Shown piece by piece: positions 1-7,371 of a DNA stretch of 38,811 nt; the first letter of the stretch is position 1, and every line of letters starts with the position of its first letter. The notes under the pieces were generated by a model. That model ran no database searches. It worked only from the letters and a program-made list of their open reading frames with translations, and was not told the origin of the DNA. This DNA comes from Sphingobacteriaceae bacterium UBA6709 (GTDB taxonomy: Bacteria > Bacteroidota > Bacteroidia > Sphingobacteriales > Sphingobacteriaceae), in contig DKIV01000018.1 of the NCBI GenBank assembly GCA_002454425.1, positions 57,771 through 96,581 on the forward strand, written 5' to 3'. Both the position numbers and the translations under genes were made by a program.

Positions 1-685
1 TCCCGAGTCAGACTCGAAACAGATAGGTAGGTGTCCCCTGGACAGGAGGCACCTTTTTTAGGAATGGACAACCTGACCGGAAGGATGGGAAGAGTCCGGG
101 TGTGATAGCTTTACAGCATAGGCGAAAAGCCCATTAGCGTAAGCAGGTAACGAGCATTCACAAGAAAACTTTTACTCAATCCCGACACTTGATTTAACGA
201 TCAAGACAAAAAGCGATAACACATTGATAGCAAAACACATAAAAACACTCCTGACAAAATTTCATGGTCAGTTTATCGCACAGATACACTCAGCGATTTA
301 TCCCAAAAGATAAATTTTATCTAGTTTGAGTTCCCGCCAAACATCCTTAGCCTTTTGAGCCGGTTGTTGAAACGAAAATTAGTATCCTATGGGTTTTGAC
401 GACTTTCCAAGATCGATTTAATCTGGAGTAATTACGCGATAGCCTGTATTTATCAAAGAGTTCCTTTGTTGTTCTTCAATATGTCTCCGTTAAAATTCTT
501 GACATGTTGCAAAACATTGATTTCCCGTTAGCTTTTCCGAGTTCTGTGCCCTGACTTTTAAAATTCAGATACTGAACCTCAAATGGATATTGTCAATTGA
601 ATATACAGCACTTCACGTGCTGGCTGATTAAATCCGATATTGGTTAACAATAGTCAAATGGCCACAACAATAATTTTCCCCAAGG
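1..685. other. Non-coding stretch; compact structured-looking segment at 1-180
   Basis: No convincing gene was found. Bases 1-180 look different from the AT-rich remainder: they contain a perfect palindrome (CGAGTC-A-GACTCG, 4-16), a hairpin with a T tail (29-59), a short GGC-GAAAA-GCC hairpin (121-131) and a GTAA tetraloop-like turn near 137-144. This could be the end of a structured RNA or mobile-element RNA that begins outside the window, but I could not match it to tmRNA, RNase P, SRP RNA or a group II intron domain V. Bases 180-685 show stop-rich sequence in the frames I read, with only short conceptual peptides, and may be decayed coding DNA. Confidence 0.4.
29..59 (+). terminator. Hairpin followed by T run
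   Basis: Arms AGGTGTCCCC (29-38) and GGAGGCACCT (45-54) pair with one G-U wobble and one mismatch around a 6-base loop, and T54-T59 follow directly. This fits an intrinsic terminator for a plus-strand transcript entering from outside the window, or a helix of the structured segment around it. Confidence 0.5.
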
Positions 686-1645
686 TCATTCCCGGATAGT
701 TGACTTATCACTTAAGGCCATAGCTGCAATTTCATCCTTCCGTTTAAATGAAACGCCTTTATGACCTTGAATGTATTTTATCAAATCGGAGGTCACCTTT
801 ACCATCTGCGGAGTACCACCGATACGGTCGTGGAAACTGATAGACAATTGTCTTCTCCTTGTTTCACTTTCCGCATAGAGTTGGTCAAACTCGGCTTTTA
901 CCTGATTGATGAATTGATCTACCGAAAAGTTCTTCCCTTCTATAAGCAGAATATCATTACAACGAAGTGTGTAAGGAACAACTGCAAAGTCTTTATTATT
1001 GACCTGAATGACAAAGGGCTCATCGCGGCTCAAATCATCAATATGGTATCTGAAACCCAATTCCTGTAGAATTTTTAGTGTGTTTTCACCTCTCCGTAGC
1101 CAATTGGCATTATAACCGATAGGATTGAAGCCTGTCGCTTTTTTTATTGCATCTACGCCATCTTTAATGAATTTCTTTTCTTCTTCGTAAGGCAGATTGT
1201 ATTGCGAACTCCAGCCCATTCCATGTGCAGCAGCTTCGTGTCCTCTCTCCACGATTTCTTTTGCCAGTGCCGGATTTTTCAACACCGCGGTACCAACCAT
1301 GTGCGAGGTCACTTTAATACCCAGTTTATCCCAGTTATCCAACATGCGTGGAACTCCTTCTTTATATCCATATTGGTACCATGTGGCCGAAGGCAGGTCA
1401 ACATATCCCTTCTCCATATTTTGAGGAAACGGACTTTCCGCATTATCCGGCTGACCACCGGCTTCAAACTGCATAGAAACAGAAACTACCAAACGTGAAC
1501 CGTCTGCCCATTTACTATTTTCTTCCTTTAAAAATGCGCTTTGCTTCGCCCTCGAGGATGGCGCAGCGAAAGTTGTTGCAGGAGCTACAAGTCCCGCTAG
1601 CCCTACCAGGCTACTCTTCTTGATAAAATCTCTTCTATTGCTCAT
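686..1645 (-). CDS. Tat-exported polysaccharide deacetylase (NodB/PuuE-like) family protein
   Basis: The 319-residue protein opens with a twin-arginine signal (NRRDFIKK, then a hydrophobic stretch ending near AATTFAA-type residues around 28), so it is probably exported folded. The mature part has the NodB-homology fold in the version seen in PuuE-type allantoinases and HpPgdA-like deacetylases. GHEAAAH (H136 and H141) gives the metal-binding His pair, FEAGG near 60-64 stands where the usual first Asp motif lies, and FHDRIGG (H272, D273) is the C-terminal His motif. The family hydrolyses C-N bonds of N-acetyl sugars or ureides; the substrate here is not readable from sequence. It is the last gene of an operon, starting 5 bp after the DoxX stop. 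An Old Yellow Enzyme and DoxX are odd partners for a cell-wall deacetylase, so a small-molecule amide substrate is also possible. Confidence 0.75.
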   Translation of the reverse strand: MSNRRDFIKKSSLVGLAGLVAPATTFAAPSSRAKQSAFLKEENSKWADGSRLVVSVSMQFEAGGQPDNAESPFPQNMEKGYVDLPSATWYQYGYKEGVPRMLDNWDKLGIKVTSHMVGTAVLKNPALAKEIVERGHEAAAHGMGWSSQYNLPYEEEKKFIKDGVDAIKKATGFNPIGYNANWLRRGENTLKILQELGFRYHIDDLSRDEPFVIQVNNKDFAVVPYTLRCNDILLIEGKNFSVDQFINQVKAEFDQLYAESETRRRQLSISFHDRIGGTPQMVKVTSDLIKYIQGHKGVSFKRKDEIAAMALSDKSTIRE

Positions 1646-1650
1646 ATCGT

Positions 1651-2046
1651 TTATTTTTTTGAAATAAGGTTATCTAATGCGGAGGTGTCTGTTTTGAAAT
1701 ATTGTAACAGCACAGCGAAAAATGCCAGATGTATTAATTGAGATGGGAGAGCTTCCCAATTTTCGATCATGGAAGTACCGAACAACAACAGCAGGACAAC
1801 TACAGCTCCCGAGATAAGCGCTGCCCGTGTAAAAAGTCCTGCTAAAAGCAAAAGTCCTATCAAAAATTCTGCAACCGGAAGTACATAACTGAATGGGGTA
1901 ACCAAAAACTCAGGCAGGAATGATTTCTCAAATGATTTGACCATCCATGCGCTGAATGCTTCCAGTTTGGGAAGCCTGACCACACCATGCCCAAACATGC
2001 TTATTCCGATACCAAGCCGTAGTAAAATGTATGCTGTTCTGTCCAT
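1651..2046 (-). CDS. DoxX family membrane protein
   Basis: This 131-residue, four-helix membrane protein has the DoxX family pattern: an N-terminal helix with RLGIGISMFGHGVVRL, a SYVLPVAEFLIGLLLLAGLFTR segment (written here only as the SYVLPVAEF and LLAGLFTR motifs) and a final helix at about 105-122. DoxX proteins are poorly defined inner-membrane proteins, often found next to oxidoreductases and linked to redox or thiosulfate metabolism. It lies 25 bp after the Old Yellow Enzyme gene and 5 bp before the deacetylase gene, so all three are almost certainly co-transcribed. It may pass electrons to or from the quinone pool for the reductase; that is inference from context only. Confidence 0.8.
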   Translation of the reverse strand: MDRTAYILLRLGIGISMFGHGVVRLPKLEAFSAWMVKSFEKSFLPEFLVTPFSYVLPVAEFLIGLLLLAGLFTRAALISGAVVVLLLLFGTSMIENWEALPSQLIHLAFFAVLLQYFKTDTSALDNLISKK

Positions 2047-2071
2047 TGTCTTAACATCTAATTTAAAAGTC

Positions 2072-3193
2072 TTATGATTCTTCCTGTTCTGCTAAAAAGG
2101 GATAATCCGTGTACCCACGCTTGTCCCCACCACCAAATAAGGTATGGTTGTCGGAAATTCCATTCAATGTTGCTCCCATAAGTACACGGTGGGGATAATC
2201 CGGATTTGTGAGGAAGTTGCGTCCGAAGCCAACAATATCTACAAGGTCATCGTTCAACAACTGCTCTCCGGTGTCAGGTGTTTTATTGCCCGTGGCGATG
2301 ATGGTATTAGTAAAAGTCTTTCTCAGTTCCTTTCTGAAATCTTCAGGGATTTCGGGAGCATCCCCCCAATCAGCTTCGGAGAGATGCAGATAGGCTATAT
2401 CAAGGTCATTCAGTCTTTTGGCTGCCAGCATAATGGTATCCAAGATCTGCGGATCATCCATGTCTTTAAACTTAATGAACGGTGATAATCTTACACCTAC
2501 TTTGTCATTGCCTATAGTAGCCACGACAGCCTCGGCAACTTCCAACAGGAACCTTAACCTGTTTTCCGTAGAACCGCCGTAATTATCTGTGCGGACATTT
2601 GAATTACTCCTTAAAAACTGATCGATCAGATATCCATTTGCACCATGGATTTCTACACCATCAAATCCGGCTTCGATCGCATTCTTTGCTCCTTCTGAAA
2701 AATCCTTAATTGTCTGTTGTATATCGGCAACTGTCATTTTCCGGGGCTGTTCAACAGGAACGAAGGTCGCATCTCCTTTTGGAGCGCCATCGAAAATATA
2801 AACGGACGTGTCCTTCGCTATAAGATCAGAGGGAGCCAACGGCTGTAGTCCATTTACTTTAGAAGAAGACACCCTGCCCACGTGCCAAAGCTGTAGAAAC
2901 ATTTTACCGCCTTTTGCATGAACAACTGAAGTAGTTTTTTTCCAGCCCTGTATCTGTTCTTTGGTGTAAATTCCCGGAGTGCGGGCATAACCCTTGCCCT
3001 GAAGACTAATCTGGGTAGCCTCGGAAATAATAATTCCGGCAGATGTTCGCTGGCTGTAATATTCCGCCATGAGATCGTTCGGAATATCGCCCGGCTCATT
3101 ACTTCGGCTCCTTGTCATTGGAGCCATCAGGAATCTGTTTTTCAGATCAAGCCCCTTTAAATTATATTTACTGAATAATTTCGAGTATTTCAT
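2072..3193 (-). CDS. Old Yellow Enzyme family alkene reductase (FMN-dependent)
   Basis: At 373 residues this is a full-length classical OYE (NemA/XenB/OPR type), an FMN enzyme that reduces activated C=C bonds of alpha,beta-unsaturated carbonyls, quinones or nitro compounds with NAD(P)H in the cytoplasm. Visible landmarks are the N-terminal NRFLMAPMTR strand, QLWHVGR at about 101-107, the substrate-binding pair H183/N186 in EIHGANGYL with Y188 as the probable proton donor, the DNYGGS.ENR motif near 203-212, and FGRNFLTNPDYP near the phosphate-binding end. It is the first gene of the OYE-DoxX-deacetylase operon. A promoter 30-60 bp upstream overlaps tandem repeats that look like AraC-type sites, and the AraC-family gene is divergent, so induction by an electrophile or aromatic compound sensed by that regulator is likely. 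Confidence 0.92.
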   Translation of the reverse strand: MKYSKLFSKYNLKGLDLKNRFLMAPMTRSRSNEPGDIPNDLMAEYYSQRTSAGIIISEATQISLQGKGYARTPGIYTKEQIQGWKKTTSVVHAKGGKMFLQLWHVGRVSSSKVNGLQPLAPSDLIAKDTSVYIFDGAPKGDATFVPVEQPRKMTVADIQQTIKDFSEGAKNAIEAGFDGVEIHGANGYLIDQFLRSNSNVRTDNYGGSTENRLRFLLEVAEAVVATIGNDKVGVRLSPFIKFKDMDDPQILDTIMLAAKRLNDLDIAYLHLSEADWGDAPEIPEDFRKELRKTFTNTIIATGNKTPDTGEQLLNDDLVDIVGFGRNFLTNPDYPHRVLMGATLNGISDNHTLFGGGDKRGYTDYPFLAEQEES

Positions 3194-3222
3194 TTTAACT
3201 AAAATTATAACTGTACAAAATT

Positions 3223-3253
3223 CAAACTTTTAACTGCTTTCATAGTTGTCAAA
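3223..3253 (-). promoter_or_regulatory. Promoter of the Old Yellow Enzyme operon
   Basis: Read on the minus strand this is TTTG (3253-3250), a 19-base spacer and AAAGTTTG (3230-3223). It matches the Bacteroidota promoter form TTTG-N19/21-TAnnTTTG with one mismatch. Transcription would start near 3216, about 23 bases before the gene. The TTTG box lies inside the first copy of the direct repeat at 3246-3284, as expected for a promoter whose activator touches sigma. Confidence 0.6.
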
Positions 3254-3269
3254 AAAGAGGATACTTTTG
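3238..3269 (+). promoter_or_regulatory. Promoter of the divergent AraC-family gene
   Basis: TTTC (3238-3241), a 20-base spacer and a perfect TAnnTTTG box, TACTTTTG (3262-3269). Transcription would begin near 3276, giving a leader of about 10 bases before the TTG codon at 3286, so the mRNA is nearly leaderless. The repeat copies cover the spacer and start region, which would let the regulator repress itself. Confidence 0.55.
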
Positions 3270-3284
3270 TCAAAAACGAGGATA
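3246..3284. promoter_or_regulatory. Tandem 18-bp direct repeat, probable AraC-type operator
   Basis: TTGTCAAAAAAGAGGATA (3246-3263) is repeated as TTGTCAAAAACGAGGATA (3267-3284) with one mismatch and a 21-bp period, two helical turns. Tandem half-sites with this spacing are typical of AraC-family regulators. The sites overlap the -33 box of the outward promoter and the core of the inward promoter. Confidence 0.65.
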
Positions 3285-3285
3285 A

Positions 3286-4131
3286 TTGAAACGGATATTT
3301 AGCAACCATTCACTCAATGTATTCGAATTAGAACTCAACGAGTGGCCTTACGGTCAACACACCCATAATTTTTGTGAATTAATTCTGGTAAAACAGGGAA
3401 AAGGATTTCATACAATCAATGAAACGAAGTTCCCCTACAGTAAGGGAGATATCTTTTTATTAACCCCCGAAGACTACCATTTCTTTGAAATTGACAATAC
3501 CACGGTTTTACTTTACGTAAAATTCACTGAGCAGGTGTTTGCTGAAAAACAGAGATGGATAAAGTCAGGATGGATAGACCCTGCCAGTCTTTTTCTCTTC
3601 AAATCACACATGGTCAATGAAAGTATCATAAAGGATAAAAATGATGCGAAGAAAATTTTCGGAATTTCAGAAATGCTTCTCGAAGAATATACTTCACACA
3701 AACTGTATTCACGCGAGTTTATACTGGAACTTTTTGGAGCGATTATTATTATCATCCTTCGGCATCTTGCTCAACAAAACCCTAAAAGATCGTTAGCTGA
3801 GAAGGAACGAGAAAAGATCAATGATGTTCTTGCATATATAAGGATGAACATAAACAAAGAAAGTAAACTGACTCTTTCAGCAATCGCTCAGGAATTTAAT
3901 ATATCGGAGAACTATATCGGAGAATATCTTAGAATCCATACGGGCAATGGCTTCAAAAAGATAATAATGGAAACAAGACTGGAACGGGCAATAGTATTGC
4001 TAAAACAAAGTACATTGAGTATTGCAGAAATCGCGGAGAAAACAGGGTTTGCCGATGCAAGCCACATGAACAAGTCTTTCAAGAAATATCGGGCAAACAC
4101 TCCCTCGTCTATAAGGAATGATACTAGGTAA
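3286..4131 (+). CDS. AraC family transcriptional regulator (cupin plus AraC HTH)
   Basis: The 281-residue protein has an N-terminal cupin sensor (about 12-75: HTHNFCELILVKQGKG, then GDIFLLTPEDYHFF) and a C-terminal double HTH (about 190-277) ending in the AraC signature IAEIAEKTGFADASHMNKSFKKY. The start must be the TTG at 3286: an in-frame TAA lies directly before it and the next in-frame ATG comes after the cupin domain. Divergent from the Old Yellow Enzyme operon across 92 bp that contain both promoters and the tandem operator, it is very probably the operon's activator and its own repressor. The inducer is unknown. The near absence of a leader and the TTG codon suggest it is made at low level. 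Confidence 0.9.
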   Translation: MKRIFSNHSLNVFELELNEWPYGQHTHNFCELILVKQGKGFHTINETKFPYSKGDIFLLTPEDYHFFEIDNTTVLLYVKFTEQVFAEKQRWIKSGWIDPASLFLFKSHMVNESIIKDKNDAKKIFGISEMLLEEYTSHKLYSREFILELFGAIIIIILRHLAQQNPKRSLAEKEREKINDVLAYIRMNINKESKLTLSAIAQEFNISENYIGEYLRIHTGNGFKKIIMETRLERAIVLLKQSTLSIAEIAEKTGFADASHMNKSFKKYRANTPSSIRNDTR

Positions 4132-4434
4132 AATCATTCATGTTCCCCGTTGTGCGGTTCAACCTGCAAGGGCATGTTTAAATGATTAATGGGACTGGTA
4201 TTTTAAATTGATCAACTGAAGAGCCTCTATTCTATTGATTATAGAACATTTTCCAGTGAATCCGGATATTATAGCTTTATGTGCCCATCAGTCTCCAAAA
4301 TCCTACCTTGACAATAAGGCAAATAAAGACCAAACTCAATAAGCTGAAAAAGCACCAATTAACCTTATAATTATTCTCCCCCCCTTTTGTTTTCAGGAAA
4401 AAAAACCACAACTTGCTCGTAAACACACACCTAT
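4132..4434. other. Intergenic, no recognised element
   Basis: About 300 bp between the AraC-type gene and the small secreted-protein gene. I see no clear hairpin terminator and no good TTTG/TAnnTTTG promoter pair here; the promoter of the next gene was not found. Confidence 0.4.
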
Positions 4435-4806
4435 ATGAAAGCACTAATCACCACACTAGCGGTAACGGCATACGCCCTTACCGGCTTCTCTCAAGATCGT
4501 AAACCTGCAGATTCCTTAAGCATCGGCGATGATCACCATATTTCCTATGCTTGTCTATATATCGGAAAAAAAGATCTTGCCCGGCAACTTAATGTCGATG
4601 TAGATTTCGGCGATACAGAGGAACAGTTAGCATTTAGCAGAAGATACGCCAATGCGCTCAAAGGAAAGACCTCCCTGGCCGCTGTTCTTAATTTTATGGC
4701 ATCTCGGAAGTTTGAATTAATAGATACAAATGAGGAGGCTGAATATCTGCGAGGAGGCAGGGGCAACGGTAAAGTGATGTTTATTTTCAGAAAGAAAAAA
4801 CATTAA
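4435..4806 (+). CDS. Small secreted protein of unknown function
   Basis: The 123-residue product has a Sec-type signal peptide (MKALITTLAVTAYALTGFSQ, cleavage near residue 20) and a mature part of about 100 residues. The mature part holds a short acidic region (VDVDFGDTEEQ), a helical middle (about 60-95) and a basic end after LRGGRGNGKVMFIFRKKK. No domain, metal-binding or catalytic motif was recognised. It stands alone, and a perfect 12-bp hairpin follows 20 bp after the stop, so it is likely a single-gene transcript. The signal peptide, plausible composition and following hairpin argue that it is a true gene. The alternating strand-like end could be a small periplasmic beta protein; that is a guess. 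Confidence 0.65.
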   Translation: MKALITTLAVTAYALTGFSQDRKPADSLSIGDDHHISYACLYIGKKDLARQLNVDVDFGDTEEQLAFSRRYANALKGKTSLAAVLNFMASRKFELIDTNEEAEYLRGGRGNGKVMFIFRKKKH

Positions 4807-4826
4807 ACACCCCAACGAGACCAAAG

Positions 4827-4863
4827 TATATGGAGCCCTTGTTTTTTTACGGGGCTCCATATA
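4827..4863 (+). terminator. Perfect 12-bp hairpin after the small secreted gene
   Basis: TATATGGAGCCC (4827-4838) and GGGCTCCATATA (4852-4863) pair perfectly around a 13-base loop that contains seven T. No T run follows the stem, so termination strength is uncertain, but position 20 bp after a stop codon fits a terminator. Confidence 0.6.
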
Positions 4864-5328
4864 TCCCTCCTAACATAACCGCAATCATTCTCTCTCCGTT
4901 AAGACCGCCTCACTCGGGCTCAGCTTCCGAGATCTTACCCATCTAAAACCCTTTGTACGTCTTGTTATAACGTTTCAATATCTCATTCCCTGATCAATTT
5001 CAATGAATTCATCAAATTCAAAAGCATAAAAAACAAATGTAGAAGTCTAAGCTCAGACATCTCCCTACCTTCACCTTATATCAGAAATCTAGCCTTTAAA
5101 TAGCCTTTAACGTTAAAATCATAGGCAAACCAGCGAGATATGATCTGAGGGATTAATAACGATCACTGACTATAAATATTTAGAGATCACAACCGGTGTC
5201 TGCTTCTCTACATCTTGGCGAATCTATATCAGATTGTTATATTTGTTGGCACGATCTGCTTACACCATCGGCTCTTATCAATCGTAAAAAAATGAGTTTG
5301 CTCTCAAAAGAAGCATCCATTTCAAACT
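4864..5328. other. Intergenic with imperfect palindrome, short tandem repeat and a promoter
   Basis: There is no gene here. AGAAGTCTAAGCTCAGACAT (from 5041, continuing to 5062) is an imperfect 22-bp palindrome with 8 of 11 pairs. TAGCCTTTAA occurs twice (5090-5099 and 5101-5110), one helical turn apart. The promoter of the acyltransferase gene lies at 5214-5245. Confidence 0.4.
5214..5245 (+). promoter_or_regulatory. Promoter of the acyltransferase gene
   Basis: CTTG (5214-5217, one mismatch to TTTG), a 20-base spacer and a perfect TATATTTG (5238-5245). Transcription would start near 5252 with a leader of about 77 bases. Confidence 0.5.
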
Positions 5329-6528
5329 ATGAAGATCTTCGCCAAGCCATCTTTAAGCAGCAACTATCGCCCGGAAGTCGAAGGATTAAGGGGTTGCGCG
5401 GCCTTATATGTTATGTTTCATCATATTATGGTTCAAGAGTTCGACAAGCATGTGATCGGCCGCACGATAGCCGAAAAAGCACTTGTCTTCGCGCTGGATT
5501 TTGGTCATTTCGCCGTTAACATCTTCATTGTAATTTCCGGATACTGCCTGATGCTGCCATTGCTGAGCAATTCGTTACAGCTCAAAGGAGGGTGGCAAAA
5601 GTTCTATCGACGACGATTCAACCGCATCATTCCTACCTATATGATTGCGTTGCTGATATCAACATTTCTTGCCAGCACCGTCATTAGTAAGAAAACAAAT
5701 ACTCATTGGGATTTAGTCATCCCGGTTACGACGACAGATATCATTACGCATATTTTCCTATTGCAGGATCTTTTCCTGGAGACCATTGATAAGATAAACC
5801 ATGCGCTCTGGTCAATTTCTGTTGAATTCAGAATCTATCTTTTCTTTCCGATACTGATTTTCATCTGGAGGAAGAAAGGACCGTTGCTTGTTCTGACCCT
5901 CGCTGTGGCGATAAGCTTCATCGCCCTGTTACTAAGGAAATATGTACATATCAATGGCTTTACGAACTCTCCCCAGCCGGGGATATATCCCTATATGCTC
6001 CTGTTTTTCTTTGGAATGTGTGCCGCATGGATCGGACGTGCGTATTCTCTTTCTGTAAGAAGATTTATTTCGCCCTTAACAATAATTTCCTTCCTCATAT
6101 TGATCGCCTGCTGCATTCAGGCTACTCATCCTGAACGGATACCGGCTTCGGGAAATCTGATAGACGTACTTGTTGGAATTTCTGCAGGAATTTGGCTACT
6201 TGTTATTGAAAGCAATAACCTCAGCGGAAGAAGACAACGATCCATATTCAGGTATCTGACATCTCCTGTATTTATTACCCTGGGGACCTTTGCCTATAGT
6301 ATATATCTTATTCATGCGCCGCTCGTACAGCTCATCTGGCAGTATGCCGTGCACCCTTTACATTTAAATGTGTTAAACAGCACACTGACAATGCTCATTG
6401 CGGGCACACCGGTAATTCTTAGCTTTTGCTACCTGTTCTTTATTCTATTTGAGCGTCCATTTATAAATAAGCGGAAAACGAAAATACATCAGGAAGAACA
6501 ACAATTGCAAGAAACAATTGTCCTTTAA
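5329..6528 (+). CDS. Acyltransferase 3 family membrane protein (OafA/YrhL type)
   Basis: The 399-residue polytopic protein has about ten membrane helices. It carries the acyltransferase-3 N-terminal signature RPEVEGLRGCAALYVMFHH (residues 14-32), which includes the Arg and the His of the family's R-x10-H motif, followed by FIVISGYCL (about 66-74). The family moves acetyl or other short acyl groups from the cytoplasm onto lipopolysaccharide, capsule, peptidoglycan or other surface sugars. No SGNH domain is fused at the C-terminus, so this is the short form. It has its own promoter and faces the GLPGLI gene tail to tail with 30 bp between. The target glycan cannot be inferred: no O-antigen or capsule genes lie nearby. 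Confidence 0.9.
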   Translation: MKIFAKPSLSSNYRPEVEGLRGCAALYVMFHHIMVQEFDKHVIGRTIAEKALVFALDFGHFAVNIFIVISGYCLMLPLLSNSLQLKGGWQKFYRRRFNRIIPTYMIALLISTFLASTVISKKTNTHWDLVIPVTTTDIITHIFLLQDLFLETIDKINHALWSISVEFRIYLFFPILIFIWRKKGPLLVLTLAVAISFIALLLRKYVHINGFTNSPQPGIYPYMLLFFFGMCAAWIGRAYSLSVRRFISPLTIISFLILIACCIQATHPERIPASGNLIDVLVGISAGIWLLVIESNNLSGRRQRSIFRYLTSPVFITLGTFAYSIYLIHAPLVQLIWQYAVHPLHLNVLNSTLTMLIAGTPVILSFCYLFFILFERPFINKRKTKIHQEEQQLQETIVL

Positions 6529-6558
6529 GCGAGGGGCCAGGGATACGATACGTTTATC

Positions 6559-7335
6559 CTATAGCATAATGGCTTTCGTTATTTCACCCGCTGCCTTCCC
6601 CCAGTCCTTAAACGTTTCTTTTATTGTTTTCAGAAATCCCGCGTTATTAAACTTCTTGCCCTTTAAGGGTGGAGTTATAATTCCGGGTGACACAAGGGCA
6701 TCATCGACCTTGGTAGCAAACCAGGTAGTATTTTCATGAGGTAAAGCCAGGCCAAGAATCATGCCCGGCAATCCGGTAAAAGATTCAGGGCCACCGCTCA
6801 CCGGGATTTGATCGGTATAAAATGCTACTACATAAATTGAATCCATGACAATAGCATTGGCTCTCCTACAGTCAAAGCCAGCAATCTCACGCATTTCGCT
6901 TGTAATCTTCCATTTTATATGCCTCAGACTATCACTCACGAGATAGCTTTCCTCATAAATTTTCTTCTGACTAACTGAAGTGTACTTTTCAAAATCGACA
7001 TAGACTGCTTTTTCCATATTGACGGAGGGATCATTAGAAAAGAAACTGCCGGATGCGCTTCCTTCCTTATTTATCTGCCGGTACAGGGAAGCATTTTTCG
7101 AAAAAACCAGGGATGTTTTCGCGGAGCTAAATTGAGGTTGCGTTTTTTTGTACTCATCCAGAATTCGCTGTGTCCATCCTGAGTCATCGCCGCTCATTCT
7201 TCTGGTAAGTTTTGCAAACATGTTCACCCGCTTTTCATACTCTATTGAACCATTAACAATGAATCGCGCATACTGAGCATGGCTAGCGCCAACACCGGTT
7301 ATCAAAAGAATAATCACTAAAATATTTTTCATCAT
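6559..7335 (-). CDS. GLPGLI family secreted protein
   Basis: From the ATG at 7335 the protein is 258 residues with a signal peptide (MMKNILVIILLITGVGASHA). An in-frame ATG at 7356 would add seven residues ahead of it, so the downstream start is preferred. The family signature appears as GLPGMI at about 188-193, preceded by a FYTDQIPVSGGPE stretch typical of the group. GLPGLI proteins are Bacteroidota-specific periplasmic or surface proteins of unknown function, usually encoded next to an OMP_b-brl_3 outer-membrane barrel. That is the case here: the gene follows the barrel gene in the same direction within about 36 bp. The pair probably forms an envelope complex. Confidence 0.88.
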   Translation of the reverse strand: MMKNILVIILLITGVGASHAQYARFIVNGSIEYEKRVNMFAKLTRRMSGDDSGWTQRILDEYKKTQPQFSSAKTSLVFSKNASLYRQINKEGSASGSFFSNDPSVNMEKAVYVDFEKYTSVSQKKIYEESYLVSDSLRHIKWKITSEMREIAGFDCRRANAIVMDSIYVVAFYTDQIPVSGGPESFTGLPGMILGLALPHENTTWFATKVDDALVSPGIITPPLKGKKFNNAGFLKTIKETFKDWGKAAGEITKAIML

Positions 7336-7371
7336 ATAATTTGCATTATTGTGCATCCTTAAAAACCCACG

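Noticed and set aside
91..104. AGTCCGGG as part of RNase P RNA
   Set aside because: The universal GAGGAAAGUCCGGGC context and the later conserved region are absent.
180..685. Minus-strand conceptual peptides as a decayed gene
   Set aside because: Short reading stretches interrupted by stops, with no recognisable family text in the frames I read.
5196..5519. 107-residue plus-strand frame at the start of the acyltransferase gene
   Set aside because: It overlaps the acyltransferase in another frame, has no signal or domain, and the acyltransferase frame carries the family signature from residue 14.
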